Shown here in pieces: positions 51,556 to 61,573 of a stretch of DNA of 64,000 nucleotides. This DNA is from Aphrocallistes beatrix (lineage: Eukaryota > Porifera > Hexactinellida > Sceptrulophora > Aphrocallistidae), in the NCBI GenBank assembly GCA_963281255.1, contig OY725494.1:2865934-2929933 (forward strand). Reading direction: 5' to 3'. A program made the translations under genes and the position numbers. Every line of letters begins with the position of its first letter. Positions within the stretch are counted from its first letter, which is position 1. The notes under the pieces were generated by a model, which worked only from the letters and a program-made list of their open reading frames with translations, was not told the origin of the DNA and did not search any database.

Positions 51556-54500
51556 ATGGCGACCCCAATATCGATTGGAGTGCCACCACTACGCGAGAAC
51601 CAGACGATAAAGTCATGGCGCCCCTTGTTCCAAGCAGCGGTATCGACGTTATTACAAGGCGAAGGAGGACAGAAAACCGCAATCAGACTTTTGCCAGCGT
51701 TCGTAAATCGGGGGACATTGGAGTGTACGATCGCCCTCAAGGCCTTAGAGAAAGACACGCTAGATGAGGCATTCGAGTACCTTATCGAGCACTTGGACCC
51801 TGAGACAGATGAACACGCAGCGGCAGAGCGATTTCGTGAAATGACATGGCCACCAGGAGAAGCCATCACAAACTTCGCCGCCAGGTACATGGAAGAAGGA
51901 AAGGCAGCACAGCTCCGGCCTAAGCAGATATGCCGTTTTTTGGCCACCCAGTTACCACAGGAAGCTAGGCCTAAACTACGGGAATGGCTCGGACAGCAGA
52001 CAGAAGAGTTGACAGAGGACGGGGCGCTGAAGATGGCAACCGAGATACGTAAAGTGCTGCTAAGCAAAGGTATCCCCCTCGATAGGGGCTATAGAGGGGT
52101 CACACAAGAGAAAGTATTCCACGCAGAGGAGAGGCCCTACAAAGAATGCAGCGCGACTCAGGGCAGTGAGGAGGAGCGCGAGGAAGAAGTGGTGTATGCT
52201 ACGCGTACCAGAGGCGCGAGAGCCAACAAGGATACCAAACCAAGGGCCCCTGAGCTTAAGTGTTTTGGATGCGGGGGACTCGGGCATTTCATCCGCAACT
52301 GCCCTAATCGTAGAAAATGCACGAACTGTGGCCGTGTGGGACATCGGGCGACGGAATGTCGAAGTAAAAGGAAGCACTACTACGCCGATGCAACTTCGCG
52401 CGAGGCAGGAGGCGGAGTATACCAGGTGTCGGGGAGCGACGAGGCAGTCACCCTCAAAGTGCTGATGGAGGGACGGAAGGTAGCGGCAATACTAGACACA
52501 GGGGCCTCTCCGTGTGTAATTGACAAGGCAACAGCAGAAGCACTGGGACTAAACAGAGAAATTGTGCGAGGGCGTAGTAGAGTCTACGGACTGTGCAGCA
52601 ACCCAGTCGAGGTGTTAGGACACGCAATGGCACGCATCCAGGTTGGGACCCTGGAACCAATGACACAAAAGGTACACATATTGGACAACGAGGAACCGAC
52701 GATCCTGCTAGGGCGACAGCTCATGAGGCGTCTAGGACCGATAGCTTTCGATTTCCTACGCGGGAAAATTATGGTCGGAGGGGTATGGCAGCCATACGAT
52801 GCTTCAGTACAGGGAGCAACCCCTTTGGCACGAGCCCAGGTAGTCAAACAAGACGAGAAATTGGAAACAGAGCTGAAGGGAACCAGGCCAATTGTGAATC
52901 CAGAACTACCCGACCACCAATATGGGACACTCGCCAGGCTGACGGATCAGTTCGATACGGCATTTACCAAGAATCCGAAGAGGCCGTCACGCACCACGCT
53001 CCCTGCGCAACACGCCATTATCACTGAAGACGCACTACCACAGAGAAGTCGCCCGCGGAGGGTGCCGCCAAAATGGGAGGATGAGATAAATCGACAGCTC
53101 GAGGAAATGCTAGCAAGTGAACCCCCGATAGTTAGACCTAGTTCCTCACCTTGGGCGTCTGACGTCGTGCTGGTGAAAAAGAAAGATGGAAACCTCCGGT
53201 TCGCTGTGGACTACCGCCGCCTTAACGCTGTCACCAAGCGCGATGAGTACAGCTTGCCCAACCCGAACAGTATCTTCGATAAGCTTCAAAGGAGCACGAT
53301 TTTCTCGAAACTAGACGTAGCCTCAGCCTACTGGACTATCCCTATCCGGCGACAGGACACAGAGAAGACGGCGTTTCACACACCTCGCGGCCTCTTCGAA
53401 ATGCTGGTGATGCCGTTTGGCCTCTGTAACAGTCAGGCGACCTTCCAGAGGTTAATGGACCAGGCTCTCAGCAAGCTTAGCAACGTCGAAAGTTACGTGG
53501 ACGATATCTTAGTGTATTCGCGGAGCTTTGACGAGCATGTACTACATCTTACGCGAGTGCTCGAGCGCCTGGAGGAGGCGGGGTTGAGGCTAAGGAGAGA
53601 CAAGTGTCAGTTAGGGTATGGGTCCATGGAGTTTCTAGGTCACTGGGTATCGCAGACAGGAAGGGGCCCTTTGAGGAGCTATCTAGACCGGATGCAAGAG
53701 TTCAGGAGGCCACAATCTGTTGCAGAGCTCCAGCGATTCCTCGGCACTGTAAACTATTACCGATGCTACATCAAAGACATTTCGCAAATCGCCGAGCCGC
53801 TGTATGCACTGACGCGAAAAGGATCACAGTGGGTGTGGAACGAAAGGTGCGAGGAAGCATTTCAGTACCTGCGGAGAACTCTGGTAAGAGAGCCAATCAT
53901 TCTGGCCTTTCCAAACTGGGACGAGCCATTCCACATTGAAACCGATGCCTGCGGACTTGGAGTGGGAGCGGTATTGGGGCAGATAGACAGAACCACAGGG
54001 AAGGTTAGACCGATTGATTACTATTCCGCCTCACTGAGCCCTAGCCAGAGGAATTATTCGGCGGGACAGCTCGAGACGTGGGCTATAATAGCAGCTACCA
54101 GGAAATGGAGCGTGTATCTGAATGGGGCCGAAAAGGTAGTAGTACACACAGACCACTCGCCGTTGAAGTGGCTACAGTCCCAGAAGGACCCTAAGCCAAC
54201 CGTAGCCAGATGGTTAATGGAACTACAGGAGCTGAATCTAGAGATTACCGTCAGGGCGGGTAGTGACAATGCCGCAGCTGACTACTTTAGTCGCAACCCA
54301 ATTGCAGAATACGATGAGGAAACTAACTCAGAAGAGAACTTCGAGGAGCGAATTTTTCTAACGGGGTGCACCCACACTTTAGCGGAGCAAGTAGTAGAAG
54401 GACAATTGGACGATCTGGCGATTAGAGGGGCAATTAGACAACTCGAAGAAAAGGGACAGGTGGCCGTAGGCAAGTTTAGAAGGGTGAGCAAATACCTGCG

Positions 54501-55791
54501 AGTGGTCAACGGAAGACTCCTGTTCAATGGGAGAATTGTGGTGCCCAGGTCGCGGAACGAAGATGTGATGAGGGCCGTCCACGCACAACACCATTTCGGA
54601 GTAGCGGGCACACTACACTCCCTGAGGAAGAGCTTCTTCTGGGTACGAATGAGGCGAGATGTGGAAAGGTTCTGCCGAAATTGCTTGACGTGTCATAGGT
54701 CTAAGCCAACAAACGAAGGCAAGGAGCCCATTGGAGTGATGCGAGGTAACGAAGGGATACCAGGTCATGCGGTGGGTATAGACATAGGAACTCTGCCATG
54801 GTCCGAGGACGGATATCGCTACTTTTTGCTGATGGTGGACTTATTCACCCGCTACATAGAGATTCAACCACTGAAAGACCAATGCGCCAGGACTCTGGTG
54901 GAAGCCTTCGAGAGGGGGTGGATATACCGCGGACACGGAGTTCCCCAAACCATCCTAAGCGATCAGGGAAAGAATGTGGATGGTGAGACTTTCAGAGAAT
55001 TCTGCAAGATCTTAGGCGTGGAGAAGAAGAGGACTTCACCGTACAGACCCCAAGCGGACGGGATGTCGGAGAGAAACATAGGGATGGTGAAGCAGGTGAT
55101 CCGCTGCCTTCAAGAAGACCGACACCTGGATAAAGGGTCCTGGCCTGGCCTGCTAGCAGAGGTTTCGTTCCACTGTAACGGGATGCCGAATGGTTCTACA
55201 CGTATATCACCACACATGTTAACATTCGGCAGGGAACCACAATGTCCTCTCGAGGCCTGGTGTAGAGAGCTGAAAGTAGGAGAAACAAATACGCACTCTG
55301 AGCACCTGGAGGCACTAATACGCAAGCAGGACGAGCTACGAGACATCGCAAAAGAAAATGCTGATAGGAACCTCCGAAGCGCTAGAGAGAGGCACAATAG
55401 AGACAGAGTAGAATCACAAGCAGAAGTTGGTGATTACGTTTTCCTAAAGAGACAATCGCGCACAGATTCGCTGTCGCTTAAATTCGACGGTCCATTTCTG
55501 ACACTTGCCAGGAGGGCAGGAAACGTAAAGCTTAGACTACCCCGCAGGGACAAATGGGTACACTTGGACAATTGCAAGTTATACAAAGGAGATATGCCCC
55601 CGCTAACCCTGCAGCAACCCCTAGCCCCTAAGGATGACGGACTCGGGAGAGCAGAAGGGAGTGAAGACGACAGCCCACCAAGCAGTACTGGAGAAAGTTC
55701 TGAAACAAGTGAACAAGCAGGGAAGGAAGAAAGACGGTACCCAGAGAGGGAAAGGAAACCTCCGAAATACCTTGCAGACTACAGTAGCTGA
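51556..55791 (+). CDS. Gag-Pol polyprotein of the Ty3/gypsy-type element
   Basis: 1411 residues in a single frame, so gag and pol are made as one product or cut by the protease. Order: gag-like helical region (about 1-200), two CCHC zinc knuckles (about 236-270), aspartic protease with DTGA near 314, reverse transcriptase with YVDD at 647-650, RNase H with the TDAC motif near 796, integrase HHCC zinc region (about 1009-1050) and integrase catalytic D1076, D1136 and E1172. A GPY/F-like C-terminal part (VGDYVFLKRQ, KFDGPFLTLA) and an acidic tail end the protein. The order RT-RNase H-integrase identifies the Ty3/gypsy group. All catalytic motifs look intact, so the element may be active. Confidence 0.95.
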   Translation: MATPISIGVPPLRENQTIKSWRPLFQAAVSTLLQGEGGQKTAIRLLPAFVNRGTLECTIALKALEKDTLDEAFEYLIEHLDPETDEHAAAERFREMTWPPGEAITNFAARYMEEGKAAQLRPKQICRFLATQLPQEARPKLREWLGQQTEELTEDGALKMATEIRKVLLSKGIPLDRGYRGVTQEKVFHAEERPYKECSATQGSEEEREEEVVYATRTRGARANKDTKPRAPELKCFGCGGLGHFIRNCPNRRKCTNCGRVGHRATECRSKRKHYYADATSREAGGGVYQVSGSDEAVTLKVLMEGRKVAAILDTGASPCVIDKATAEALGLNREIVRGRSRVYGLCSNPVEVLGHAMARIQVGTLEPMTQKVHILDNEEPTILLGRQLMRRLGPIAFDFLRGKIMVGGVWQPYDASVQGATPLARAQVVKQDEKLETELKGTRPIVNPELPDHQYGTLARLTDQFDTAFTKNPKRPSRTTLPAQHAIITEDALPQRSRPRRVPPKWEDEINRQLEEMLASEPPIVRPSSSPWASDVVLVKKKDGNLRFAVDYRRLNAVTKRDEYSLPNPNSIFDKLQRSTIFSKLDVASAYWTIPIRRQDTEKTAFHTPRGLFEMLVMPFGLCNSQATFQRLMDQALSKLSNVESYVDDILVYSRSFDEHVLHLTRVLERLEEAGLRLRRDKCQLGYGSMEFLGHWVSQTGRGPLRSYLDRMQEFRRPQSVAELQRFLGTVNYYRCYIKDISQIAEPLYALTRKGSQWVWNERCEEAFQYLRRTLVREPIILAFPNWDEPFHIETDACGLGVGAVLGQIDRTTGKVRPIDYYSASLSPSQRNYSAGQLETWAIIAATRKWSVYLNGAEKVVVHTDHSPLKWLQSQKDPKPTVARWLMELQELNLEITVRAGSDNAAADYFSRNPIAEYDEETNSEENFEERIFLTGCTHTLAEQVVEGQLDDLAIRGAIRQLEEKGQVAVGKFRRVSKYLRVVNGRLLFNGRIVVPRSRNEDVMRAVHAQHHFGVAGTLHSLRKSFFWVRMRRDVERFCRNCLTCHRSKPTNEGKEPIGVMRGNEGIPGHAVGIDIGTLPWSEDGYRYFLLMVDLFTRYIEIQPLKDQCARTLVEAFERGWIYRGHGVPQTILSDQGKNVDGETFREFCKILGVEKKRTSPYRPQADGMSERNIGMVKQVIRCLQEDRHLDKGSWPGLLAEVSFHCNGMPNGSTRISPHMLTFGREPQCPLEAWCRELKVGETNTHSEHLEALIRKQDELRDIAKENADRNLRSARERHNRDRVESQAEVGDYVFLKRQSRTDSLSLKFDGPFLTLARRAGNVKLRLPRRDKWVHLDNCKLYKGDMPPLTLQQPLAPKDDGLGRAEGSEDDSPPSSTGESSETSEQAGKEERRYPERERKPPKYLADYSS

Positions 55792-55818
55792 TGGAGCACG
55801 TATTTCGAAAGGGGGTGA

Positions 55819-55959
55819 TGTTGTAATCCCAGGGCTAGATATTAGAAACGTACCACAAGTACTTAGTATAGCAATAGATTGAAATTAGACCGTAGTTAAC
55901 CTTAGTGTAGTATCTATACTTATTTGTATTTGTCTACGTTATTTATTAAGCTCATAACA
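55819..55959 (+). repeat. 3' LTR
   Basis: 141 bp, identical by eye to 51392-51532, directly preceded by the polypurine-like run cgaaagggggtga and followed by the GTAA duplication. Confidence 0.93.
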
Positions 55960-56206
55960 GTAATATTATACGTTGCATAAAATTATCAACGAGTACTGTA
56001 ATGACGAATAAAACTTTCTATTTGAAGGGTGCGTCATAGGAAAGTAGTGGTTAGCCATTTGAATACATTACTTTCACTATAATACAAGTAATATTACAAT
56101 TTTTCTCTTCAATGTATTTAGTAGTACTATATCAGGGCAGGAAACAGCCAGCTTAGCTGTTAGAAATACTGTTAATTAACAGCATGCAATTAAACACTAA
56201 GAAAAG

Positions 56207-56216
56207 TATATAAATA
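56207..56216 (+). promoter_or_regulatory. TATA box of the right-arm gene
   Basis: TATATAAATA 95 bp before the ATG at 56311, with an A/C-rich leader free of ATG triplets in between. The 3' LTR of the retrotransposon lies only about 250 bp upstream and could influence this copy. Confidence 0.65.
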
Positions 56217-56310
56217 CAGAAACCGAACCAATAAATATAGCAAAGTAAAAGCAAATACTACAAACAAACTACACAAAAAACTTCCAATCCAGAACTTGAT
56301 TCAATACGAA

Positions 56311-58071
56311 ATGTATCATTGTACAATCAAAAATGCAATGGCCGAACTCGACCAAGGTGAAAAGGAAAAGAATGCTAAACAGGATATTCTCCGCGAGTTA
56401 GACTGCTTCGTACTGGACAATTCTCTCCGAGAGAGCACGGTCGGTCAATTGAAAGGACACACACTTGAAGATAAGTGGAGAATTTTCGAAGAGGTAAAAA
56501 AGTGTGGCTATCAAAACATTGCAGTAGCTGCCTTTTCAGATGAGGAGCGTGTAGACGATGAATTCGTAAAACAATTGCTCGAGAGAGGGGAAGATGTGAC
56601 TAGACTCTTTGCCTTCTGTGACTTCATAGATGATATCAATGAAGATGGAACTATCATTGCAGAGACAGTTCCAACTACCCTTCTCAAGATGAAAGAACTC
56701 AAACTCCGCAATCCTATCATTGAGATTGACTTGGCTGATCAAAGGATAGATTGGACAAAGAAGTCGATTGTTGAGGAGGTGTGTCAACTTCTCTTTCAAA
56801 GGATTGAGTGGAGTAAGCAGCAACTTTGTCCCAATTCGAGGATATTCATCAACCTGAGAGATTTCCCCATCGCAATGACCAAATGTCCGGAACGTGTACT
56901 GAGAGTTGTGCAGTATATCAGTTCTTTGAATGAATTGAGACGCCCGTTAGGATTGATGTATGAAGACCCTACTGGACGCTTTCTAGCCGAGCAAATGAGC
57001 TTATGGACGAGCACCATCCGTGAGATAATGGATGCTGAGGGATGGAACAAAGGTCACCTGTTGGTGCATGTTCATCAGTATTTGGGGTTGGCAGACAGTG
57101 TACAACTCGAGTGTCTAAAGTCAGGAGCAGATGGCATGTGGGCAAGTGTTTGCGAGGAGGGATCAGCTTTCGGACACGCTTGTTCCAGTATCGCACTCTT
57201 GAATCTCATTTGTATGGGTAACACCAAAGTTCTGAAGAGGTATAACTGCACTTACTTGAGGGATGCTGCTATCGCAGTGACGAGAATTACAACCGGTCTA
57301 CCGCCACAACCTAGACAATGTCTGTACGGGGAAAGGACCTTGGATACTGTCTTCGACTTTGGTGGAATTGCTGGTGGTAGAACGAAAAGAAATTCTTTCG
57401 ACTTGGCAAATTTCTTCGGTGAAGTGCATCCAATTCGTATTAGTACACTCTCTTCAACGGACATGCTGAAGCAACAGATGATAAATACTTTTGGCTTCAA
57501 CGCTGCCTTCACTGATCAGTTAATGCATTCAATGAAAAAGCAAATGATCCAGGACCTGGTTGGTAATCGAAAGGAAGAGTATATGAGTCCTGTGGGATTA
57601 GCGCTTCTCTTTGATCGGGCCGGTGGTCATTTGAATGTGAACATGAGGAATGTTATTGATAAGTGGGAGATAACTACGCCCCATTGGGAAATGTTGAAGT
57701 CTCAACTTCGTGCAATCTGGGACGAATTGGATGGCAGTGAAGAATTAAGTCAACAAGGTGATGATGCACTCGAATTTGAGACATTTTACCACAAATTCCT
57801 CAAACCATATTACTCGAATATCAAAAGTGAAGACGCAAGAAAGGCATTGAAGGCTCTTGACATGGATAAAGATGGCAAAGTTGAATGGTCAGAATGCATG
57901 GTCTATGTTAAATGGGCCATCTACGAATATCCTGATATCAGTGATCTGGATGAGTTGCTCTCTGTTACCTTCAAGAAAGGACTGTTCATGGCCATGCAAG
58001 ATGAGATAATCACACCAATCATGATGGGTGGCAGCCCATTAGATCAGTTCTGCACAAATATTGCCAAATAA
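56311..58071 (+). CDS. DRE-TIM metallolyase-like protein with EF-hand, right arm copy
   Basis: Identical 586-residue protein to the left-arm copy: DNSLRE at 36-41, HVH at 253-255 and EF-hand loop 517-528. Gene, promoter and 3' flank are mirrored. Its upstream region is now separated from the palindrome centre by the 4.6-kb retrotransposon, so expression of the two copies could differ even though the proteins do not. The absence of introns in both copies is shared with most genes of the window. Confidence 0.82.
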   Translation: MYHCTIKNAMAELDQGEKEKNAKQDILRELDCFVLDNSLRESTVGQLKGHTLEDKWRIFEEVKKCGYQNIAVAAFSDEERVDDEFVKQLLERGEDVTRLFAFCDFIDDINEDGTIIAETVPTTLLKMKELKLRNPIIEIDLADQRIDWTKKSIVEEVCQLLFQRIEWSKQQLCPNSRIFINLRDFPIAMTKCPERVLRVVQYISSLNELRRPLGLMYEDPTGRFLAEQMSLWTSTIREIMDAEGWNKGHLLVHVHQYLGLADSVQLECLKSGADGMWASVCEEGSAFGHACSSIALLNLICMGNTKVLKRYNCTYLRDAAIAVTRITTGLPPQPRQCLYGERTLDTVFDFGGIAGGRTKRNSFDLANFFGEVHPIRISTLSSTDMLKQQMINTFGFNAAFTDQLMHSMKKQMIQDLVGNRKEEYMSPVGLALLFDRAGGHLNVNMRNVIDKWEITTPHWEMLKSQLRAIWDELDGSEELSQQGDDALEFETFYHKFLKPYYSNIKSEDARKALKALDMDKDGKVEWSECMVYVKWAIYEYPDISDLDELLSVTFKKGLFMAMQDEIITPIMMGGSPLDQFCTNIAK

Positions 58072-58223
58072 CATTATATTGCTACTACTTAATTTCATTG
58101 TATTCTTTTTAACCATCCCTGATAAAAAATAAACTGAATTTCATTACTTTAATTTAATCTTTCAACAGAAATATCCATAGGATTGCAATTCTTTAAAGCT
58201 TAATTTACCCACTTGTACTAGTG

Positions 58224-58387
58224 CAGTCGTTCTCAACCTTTCATGGTCCGTGGCCCCCCTACCGAGACCGTCAGTACCCGTGGCACCCTGCCCTTCAATA
58301 AAAAAGTAGATTTCGTTTTAACGTATTTACTTAAACATAGCCCCCCGGTGAAGGCCTCTGCTCGTGGACCCTGGTTGAGAAACGCTG
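58224..58387. mobile_element. hAT-type MITE with 8-bp target duplication
   Basis: 164 bp with ends CAGTCGTTCTCAACC / GGTTGAGAAACGCTG and a perfect TACTAGTG duplication (58216-58223, 58388-58395). The left palindrome arm (about 48424, acactagtataagtgg) shows the empty site. Confidence 0.9.
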
Positions 58388-58430
58388 TACTAGTGCATAA
58401 TAACGCATGAAATTAATTAATACGTGATTC

Positions 58431-58915
58431 CGACAACGTGTGTGAAGTTAGCAGCGAGATGTGAGCACAACTTAGGCATAATTGCTCAGTCAATTCTGTA
58501 TCAATCATGGTTAAACTTGTTATATGACATAATCTAGTATGGGGCTTTACTCCATTCTGATAGTTAGTGTATATCACCTCTCCTCAACCTACAATGACAT
58601 TGCAATTTTCCATTACAAATCCCCATAGACAAATTCGAGCACCACTTTATATCACGCCTCCTCAAATTTTTTTTCTGACTCCCTGACTGCATACAACGTT
58701 AAGGTTGTTATTTGGAAAATACCTAATAGTCCAGGACCACGGGGGAGTCAACCGAGAAATTTGAAAGTATATAACATTTTTTTGTGGTTTTGAGTTCTTG
58801 GGGGTCCCCTTAACCCAAATTAAGCCCATGAACTTTAAATTTGTGTAATATTATGCATATGTTTAAGAAGAGTATTATAATTTCAGGATTACTTCATTTC
58901 TGAATTTTCATCTTA
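58431..58915. other. Intergenic, nothing recognised
   Basis: AT-rich sequence beyond the palindrome. A repeated phrase cctcctcaa near 58577 and 58659 is the only pattern noticed. No coding region. Confidence 0.4.
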
Positions 58916-59329
58916 CATACTTACCAACCCCTCTTCAAAATTTCCCTGGCTTTTAGGTGTGAAATCCCTGGATGTAAGTTATTATATCCAGGGAATTTCC
59001 TGGATTTTAAATAAAGGTCGAATATATGTAATTAAAGATTTCGAAATGGACAAGTAAACTATTTAGGGAAAGGTACATCGAATATAATGTCATCTTACGC
59101 GTTAAATAATCACTTGATCAAAATTCTAGAACAATTTTCGAAATTCATGATCCAGGAAATTTTCTTTGATTCATGAAGACTTGCTAAATGATGAGGAACA
59201 CAAAATTACCCAATAAATTCTATAAACTACAAGTATATTACAATAATGGAATTATTATAGGCTAGTTAAAAGCTCAAAATCCCTGGATCCCTGGATAATC
59301 CTGGGATCCCTGGAGGGCTGGTAAGTATG
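58916..59329. mobile_element. MITE with catacttaccaaccc ends, copy 1
   Basis: The ends catacttaccaacccctc and agggctggtaagtatg are imperfect inverted repeats. Subterminal tccctgga / tccaggga motifs are frequent. It is uninterrupted and serves as the empty site for the nested insertion in copy 2 (62681-63383). Confidence 0.65.
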
Positions 59330-59529
59330 AGATTCTTATATATACATTATTTTGAGTGATACTATTATACCATGCGGCATGGTCTACTTAATATACGGCT
59401 ATATATGTCACCGAGAAGGCCATAAAACGAAGAGGCCAGTTTTAACACAGTTAAAATTTAATTAGATCGATAAATCAAAAACCGCTTCCGATAGACATTT
59501 GAAATGTATTATTACCATATCCAAACATT

Positions 59530-59700
59530 ATATCAGAGTATCCAAATCAGCTGTCAAAATTTTGATATGTCATCATGTGATTGCGCAATAGGCTATTTTA
59601 AGAGCGGAAAATGTTGCTGTTCTAATTCATATTAAACATCGTTATCTGCATTCCTAATGCTTGATCTTTTGATAGAGCAACCTGGGATTAGCCATGACAT
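59530..59700. repeat. Diverged piece of the long foldback family
   Basis: gtgattgcgcaataggctat, followed by tgcattcctaatgcttgatc and gggattagccatgacata, matches the order of motifs in 34411-35323 (ttgcgcaacaggttat, acattcctaagctc, atagcctac). Only part of one arm is recognisable. Confidence 0.4.
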
Positions 59701-59722
59701 ACTCAAAGGGTTTTAATGTTGA

Positions 59723-60235
59723 CAAGCGCGGCTGAAGGACACCTTGTGTCCGCCGGAAGCGCCACTAGGGCGTCTGGGCTCACATTGATTAATTATGATG
59801 TCTTACTGTTAAAACCGATATCAATCGAAAAATCATCAAACTTGTCAATTTTTCAATTTTTGATGCGTAATGATGACGTCATAACAGAGTGATGAGTCAT
59901 CATTTTCTGATGATAGTTGTATCACATGTGAAGAATTAATATACGTATATATTCTACTAAAATTTCAGCCTTCTATCACCAAAAATGACTGAGTTAGGGT
60001 CGAAAAACTGAAATTTCTAATTATAAAAATGGTGACAATGACGTCATAATTCCATGATCAGTCGACATTTTCGTCTGAGTCAGAACTTAGTGGAGCCATA
60101 GCCAAAAGACTCCCACATGCCAAAAATCAGCTTTCTGCGCTTGTCAGTTTCTTCAATCAATTCGTTACAGATATATATATATATATACACAAACAAACAA
60201 ACAAACAAACATTAATCGAGTTTTAATAGTAAGGA
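59723..60235 (-). mobile_element. HINE-like (Helitron-type) element, minus copy of a head-to-head pair
   Basis: It runs from caagcgcggctgaaggacac to gttttaatagtaagga. It contains TGATGAGTCATCA and two TGACGTCA sites. The 5' microsatellite is followed by a long CAAA repeat. Its 5' end abuts the plus-strand copy 60236-60745. Confidence 0.82.
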
Positions 60236-60745
60236 TATATAGATATATATCTCTGTAACGAATTGATTGAAGAAACTGTCAGGCCCAGAAAGCTGATTTT
60301 TGGCATGTGGGAGTTTTTTGGCTATGGCTCCAGTAAGTTCTGAGTTCACACGAAAATGTCGACTCATCATGGAATTATGACGTCATTGTCACATTTTTAA
60401 AAGTTAAGTAATACAGTTATTCGAGCATAACTCCGCCATTATAGGAGATAGAAGGCTGAAATTTTTATAGAATCTGTATACTAACATACCTCACATATGC
60501 TGCAACTATCATCAAAGAATGATGAGTCATCACTCTGTTATGACGTCATCACTACGCATCAAAAATTTTAAAAATTGACAAATTTGGTGATTTTTCGTGC
60601 GATATCGATTATAACAGTAGGACAGGCGTGTTTAGGGATGTTATCTCCCTTATAATTAATCATTGTGATCCCAGGCGCCCGCAGGGCGCCTCCGGCGGAC
60701 ACAAAGTGTCCGCCAGCCGCGCATCACAAGCAAGCGAAGCGCTTG
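60236..60745 (+). mobile_element. HINE-like (Helitron-type) element, plus copy of the pair
   Basis: It begins in a TA tract (lacking the TCCTTACTATT tip), continues ctctgtaacgaattgattga and ends aagcgcttg before T. The tips of the two copies meet within a few bases. Confidence 0.8.
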
Positions 60746-60931
60746 TGATTATAAAACTAACATACAAGTGTTTAAAATTGGCCAATCAAATTAGTAGTGA
60801 ATTGCCGCCTAACAAATATCGGTATCCCAAGGAGAAAATGACTCATCAACTTTTCTATCATGTACAAAAAACATTACAAAGATACCCCAGTTTGCTTCTA
60901 CCTTTATCAAGCAGTCGCCATCCAGAAATCC

Positions 60932-61034
60932 CACAAAAGCACCGGATACAAAGTGAGTATAATCTGACTCAGCTGTTGCTCAAATAAGTCTCACTGTGCC
61001 AGACTATACTCAATTGGTATCCGGTGCTTTTGTG
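60932..61034. repeat. Short MITE-like inverted repeat
   Basis: The perfect 18-bp arms cacaaaagcaccggatac and gtatccggtgcttttgtg enclose about 67 bp. The preceding sequence (acaagtgtttaaaattggcc ... atcaaattagtag, about 60770-60800) recurs near 25262, so both belong to a wider repeat. Confidence 0.65.
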
Positions 61035-61074
61035 CATATTTTCTAATACTGATATTGCAAATTCAACAGTCCTT

Positions 61075-61560
61075 TCCTTCTCCAACTGATATAGCCTTTA
61101 ATTGAAGATTTTTGCTTAAAGTAGTGTCTGTCAATTCAAATAATTTAGTGAAATGCTGTGGATTTAACTTGAGATTCAATAGCTTGTGTTCTATTACAGT
61201 CAGGGTCGCTTATTATGAACCCGCTTAATATGGACATTCGTTTATTATGAACTAAGCTGGTCCCAATTTAATTATTCACATAGGATTTGTATTGAATCAA
61301 GTCTGCTTAATATGAAATCTTTCTATTATGAACACATTTTTGGTCCCCTGGTGGTTCATAATAAGCGACCCTGACTGTACTCCTAATGAATTTAATGACA
61401 TAACCTTAACTACATCTTGCACTGCGAGGTTAACACAGTGCATATGACAGTGAGTACGTAAGGCTATTGGAGCCAGCTCAGATATCTGAACGCTAACATC
61501 ATTTAAGTGTCCACTGAGCGATGAAGCACTATCAAATGTAATTCTATAGCAGTATGATAG
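61075..61560 (-). pseudogene. hAT-type transposase remnant, split by a MITE
   Basis: On the minus strand FDSASSLSGHLNDVSVQISE, then LAPIALRTHCHMHCVNLAVQ, matches the conserved part of ZMYM/hAT-family transposases (D-x-A-x-x-M/L-S-G ... H-C-x-x-H-x-x-N-L). The frame continues past the MITE 61197-61377 when the MITE and one TA are ignored (IEHKLLNLKLNPQHF ...). It is a fragment without start or terminal repeats. Confidence 0.65.
61197..61377. mobile_element. pogo/Tc1-like MITE inside the hAT remnant
   Basis: The perfect ends CAGTCAGGGTCGCTTATTAT and ATAATAAGCGACCCTGACTG are flanked by TA on each side. 181 bp, with internal ttattatgaac repeats. It interrupts the hAT transposase frame and so inserted later. 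Confidence 0.88.
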
Positions 61561-61573
61561 ACTGATATTCAGA

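Larger units (their letters stand above)
51392..55959 (+). mobile_element. Complete Ty3/gypsy-type LTR retrotransposon
   Basis: A 4568-bp element with two identical 141-bp LTRs (TG...CA), one uninterrupted 1411-codon gag-pol frame, a purine run before the 3' LTR (aaagggggtga) and a 4-bp duplication GTAA (51388-51391, 55960-55963). The left palindrome arm has the empty site (complement of tataatattacaattc). Identical LTRs and an open frame indicate a young insertion. No envelope frame and no clear chromodomain are seen. Confidence 0.95.
48390..58430. repeat. Large palindrome (inverted duplication) carrying two identical genes
   Basis: The left arm (about 48390-50975) and right arm (about 51133-58430, excluding inserted elements) are reverse complements of about 2.55 kb, separated by about 157 bp. 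Coding parts are identical at protein level; flanks show a few differences near the outer ends. The right arm carries two extra insertions absent from the left: the LTR retrotransposon 51392-55959 and the hAT MITE 58224-58387. In both cases the left arm provides the empty site. Confidence 0.9.

Noticed and set aside
51556..51575. TGGCGACCC as primer-binding site of the retrotransposon
   Set aside because: It is 25 bp from the LTR and overlaps the start codon, so it is kept only as a weak possibility.
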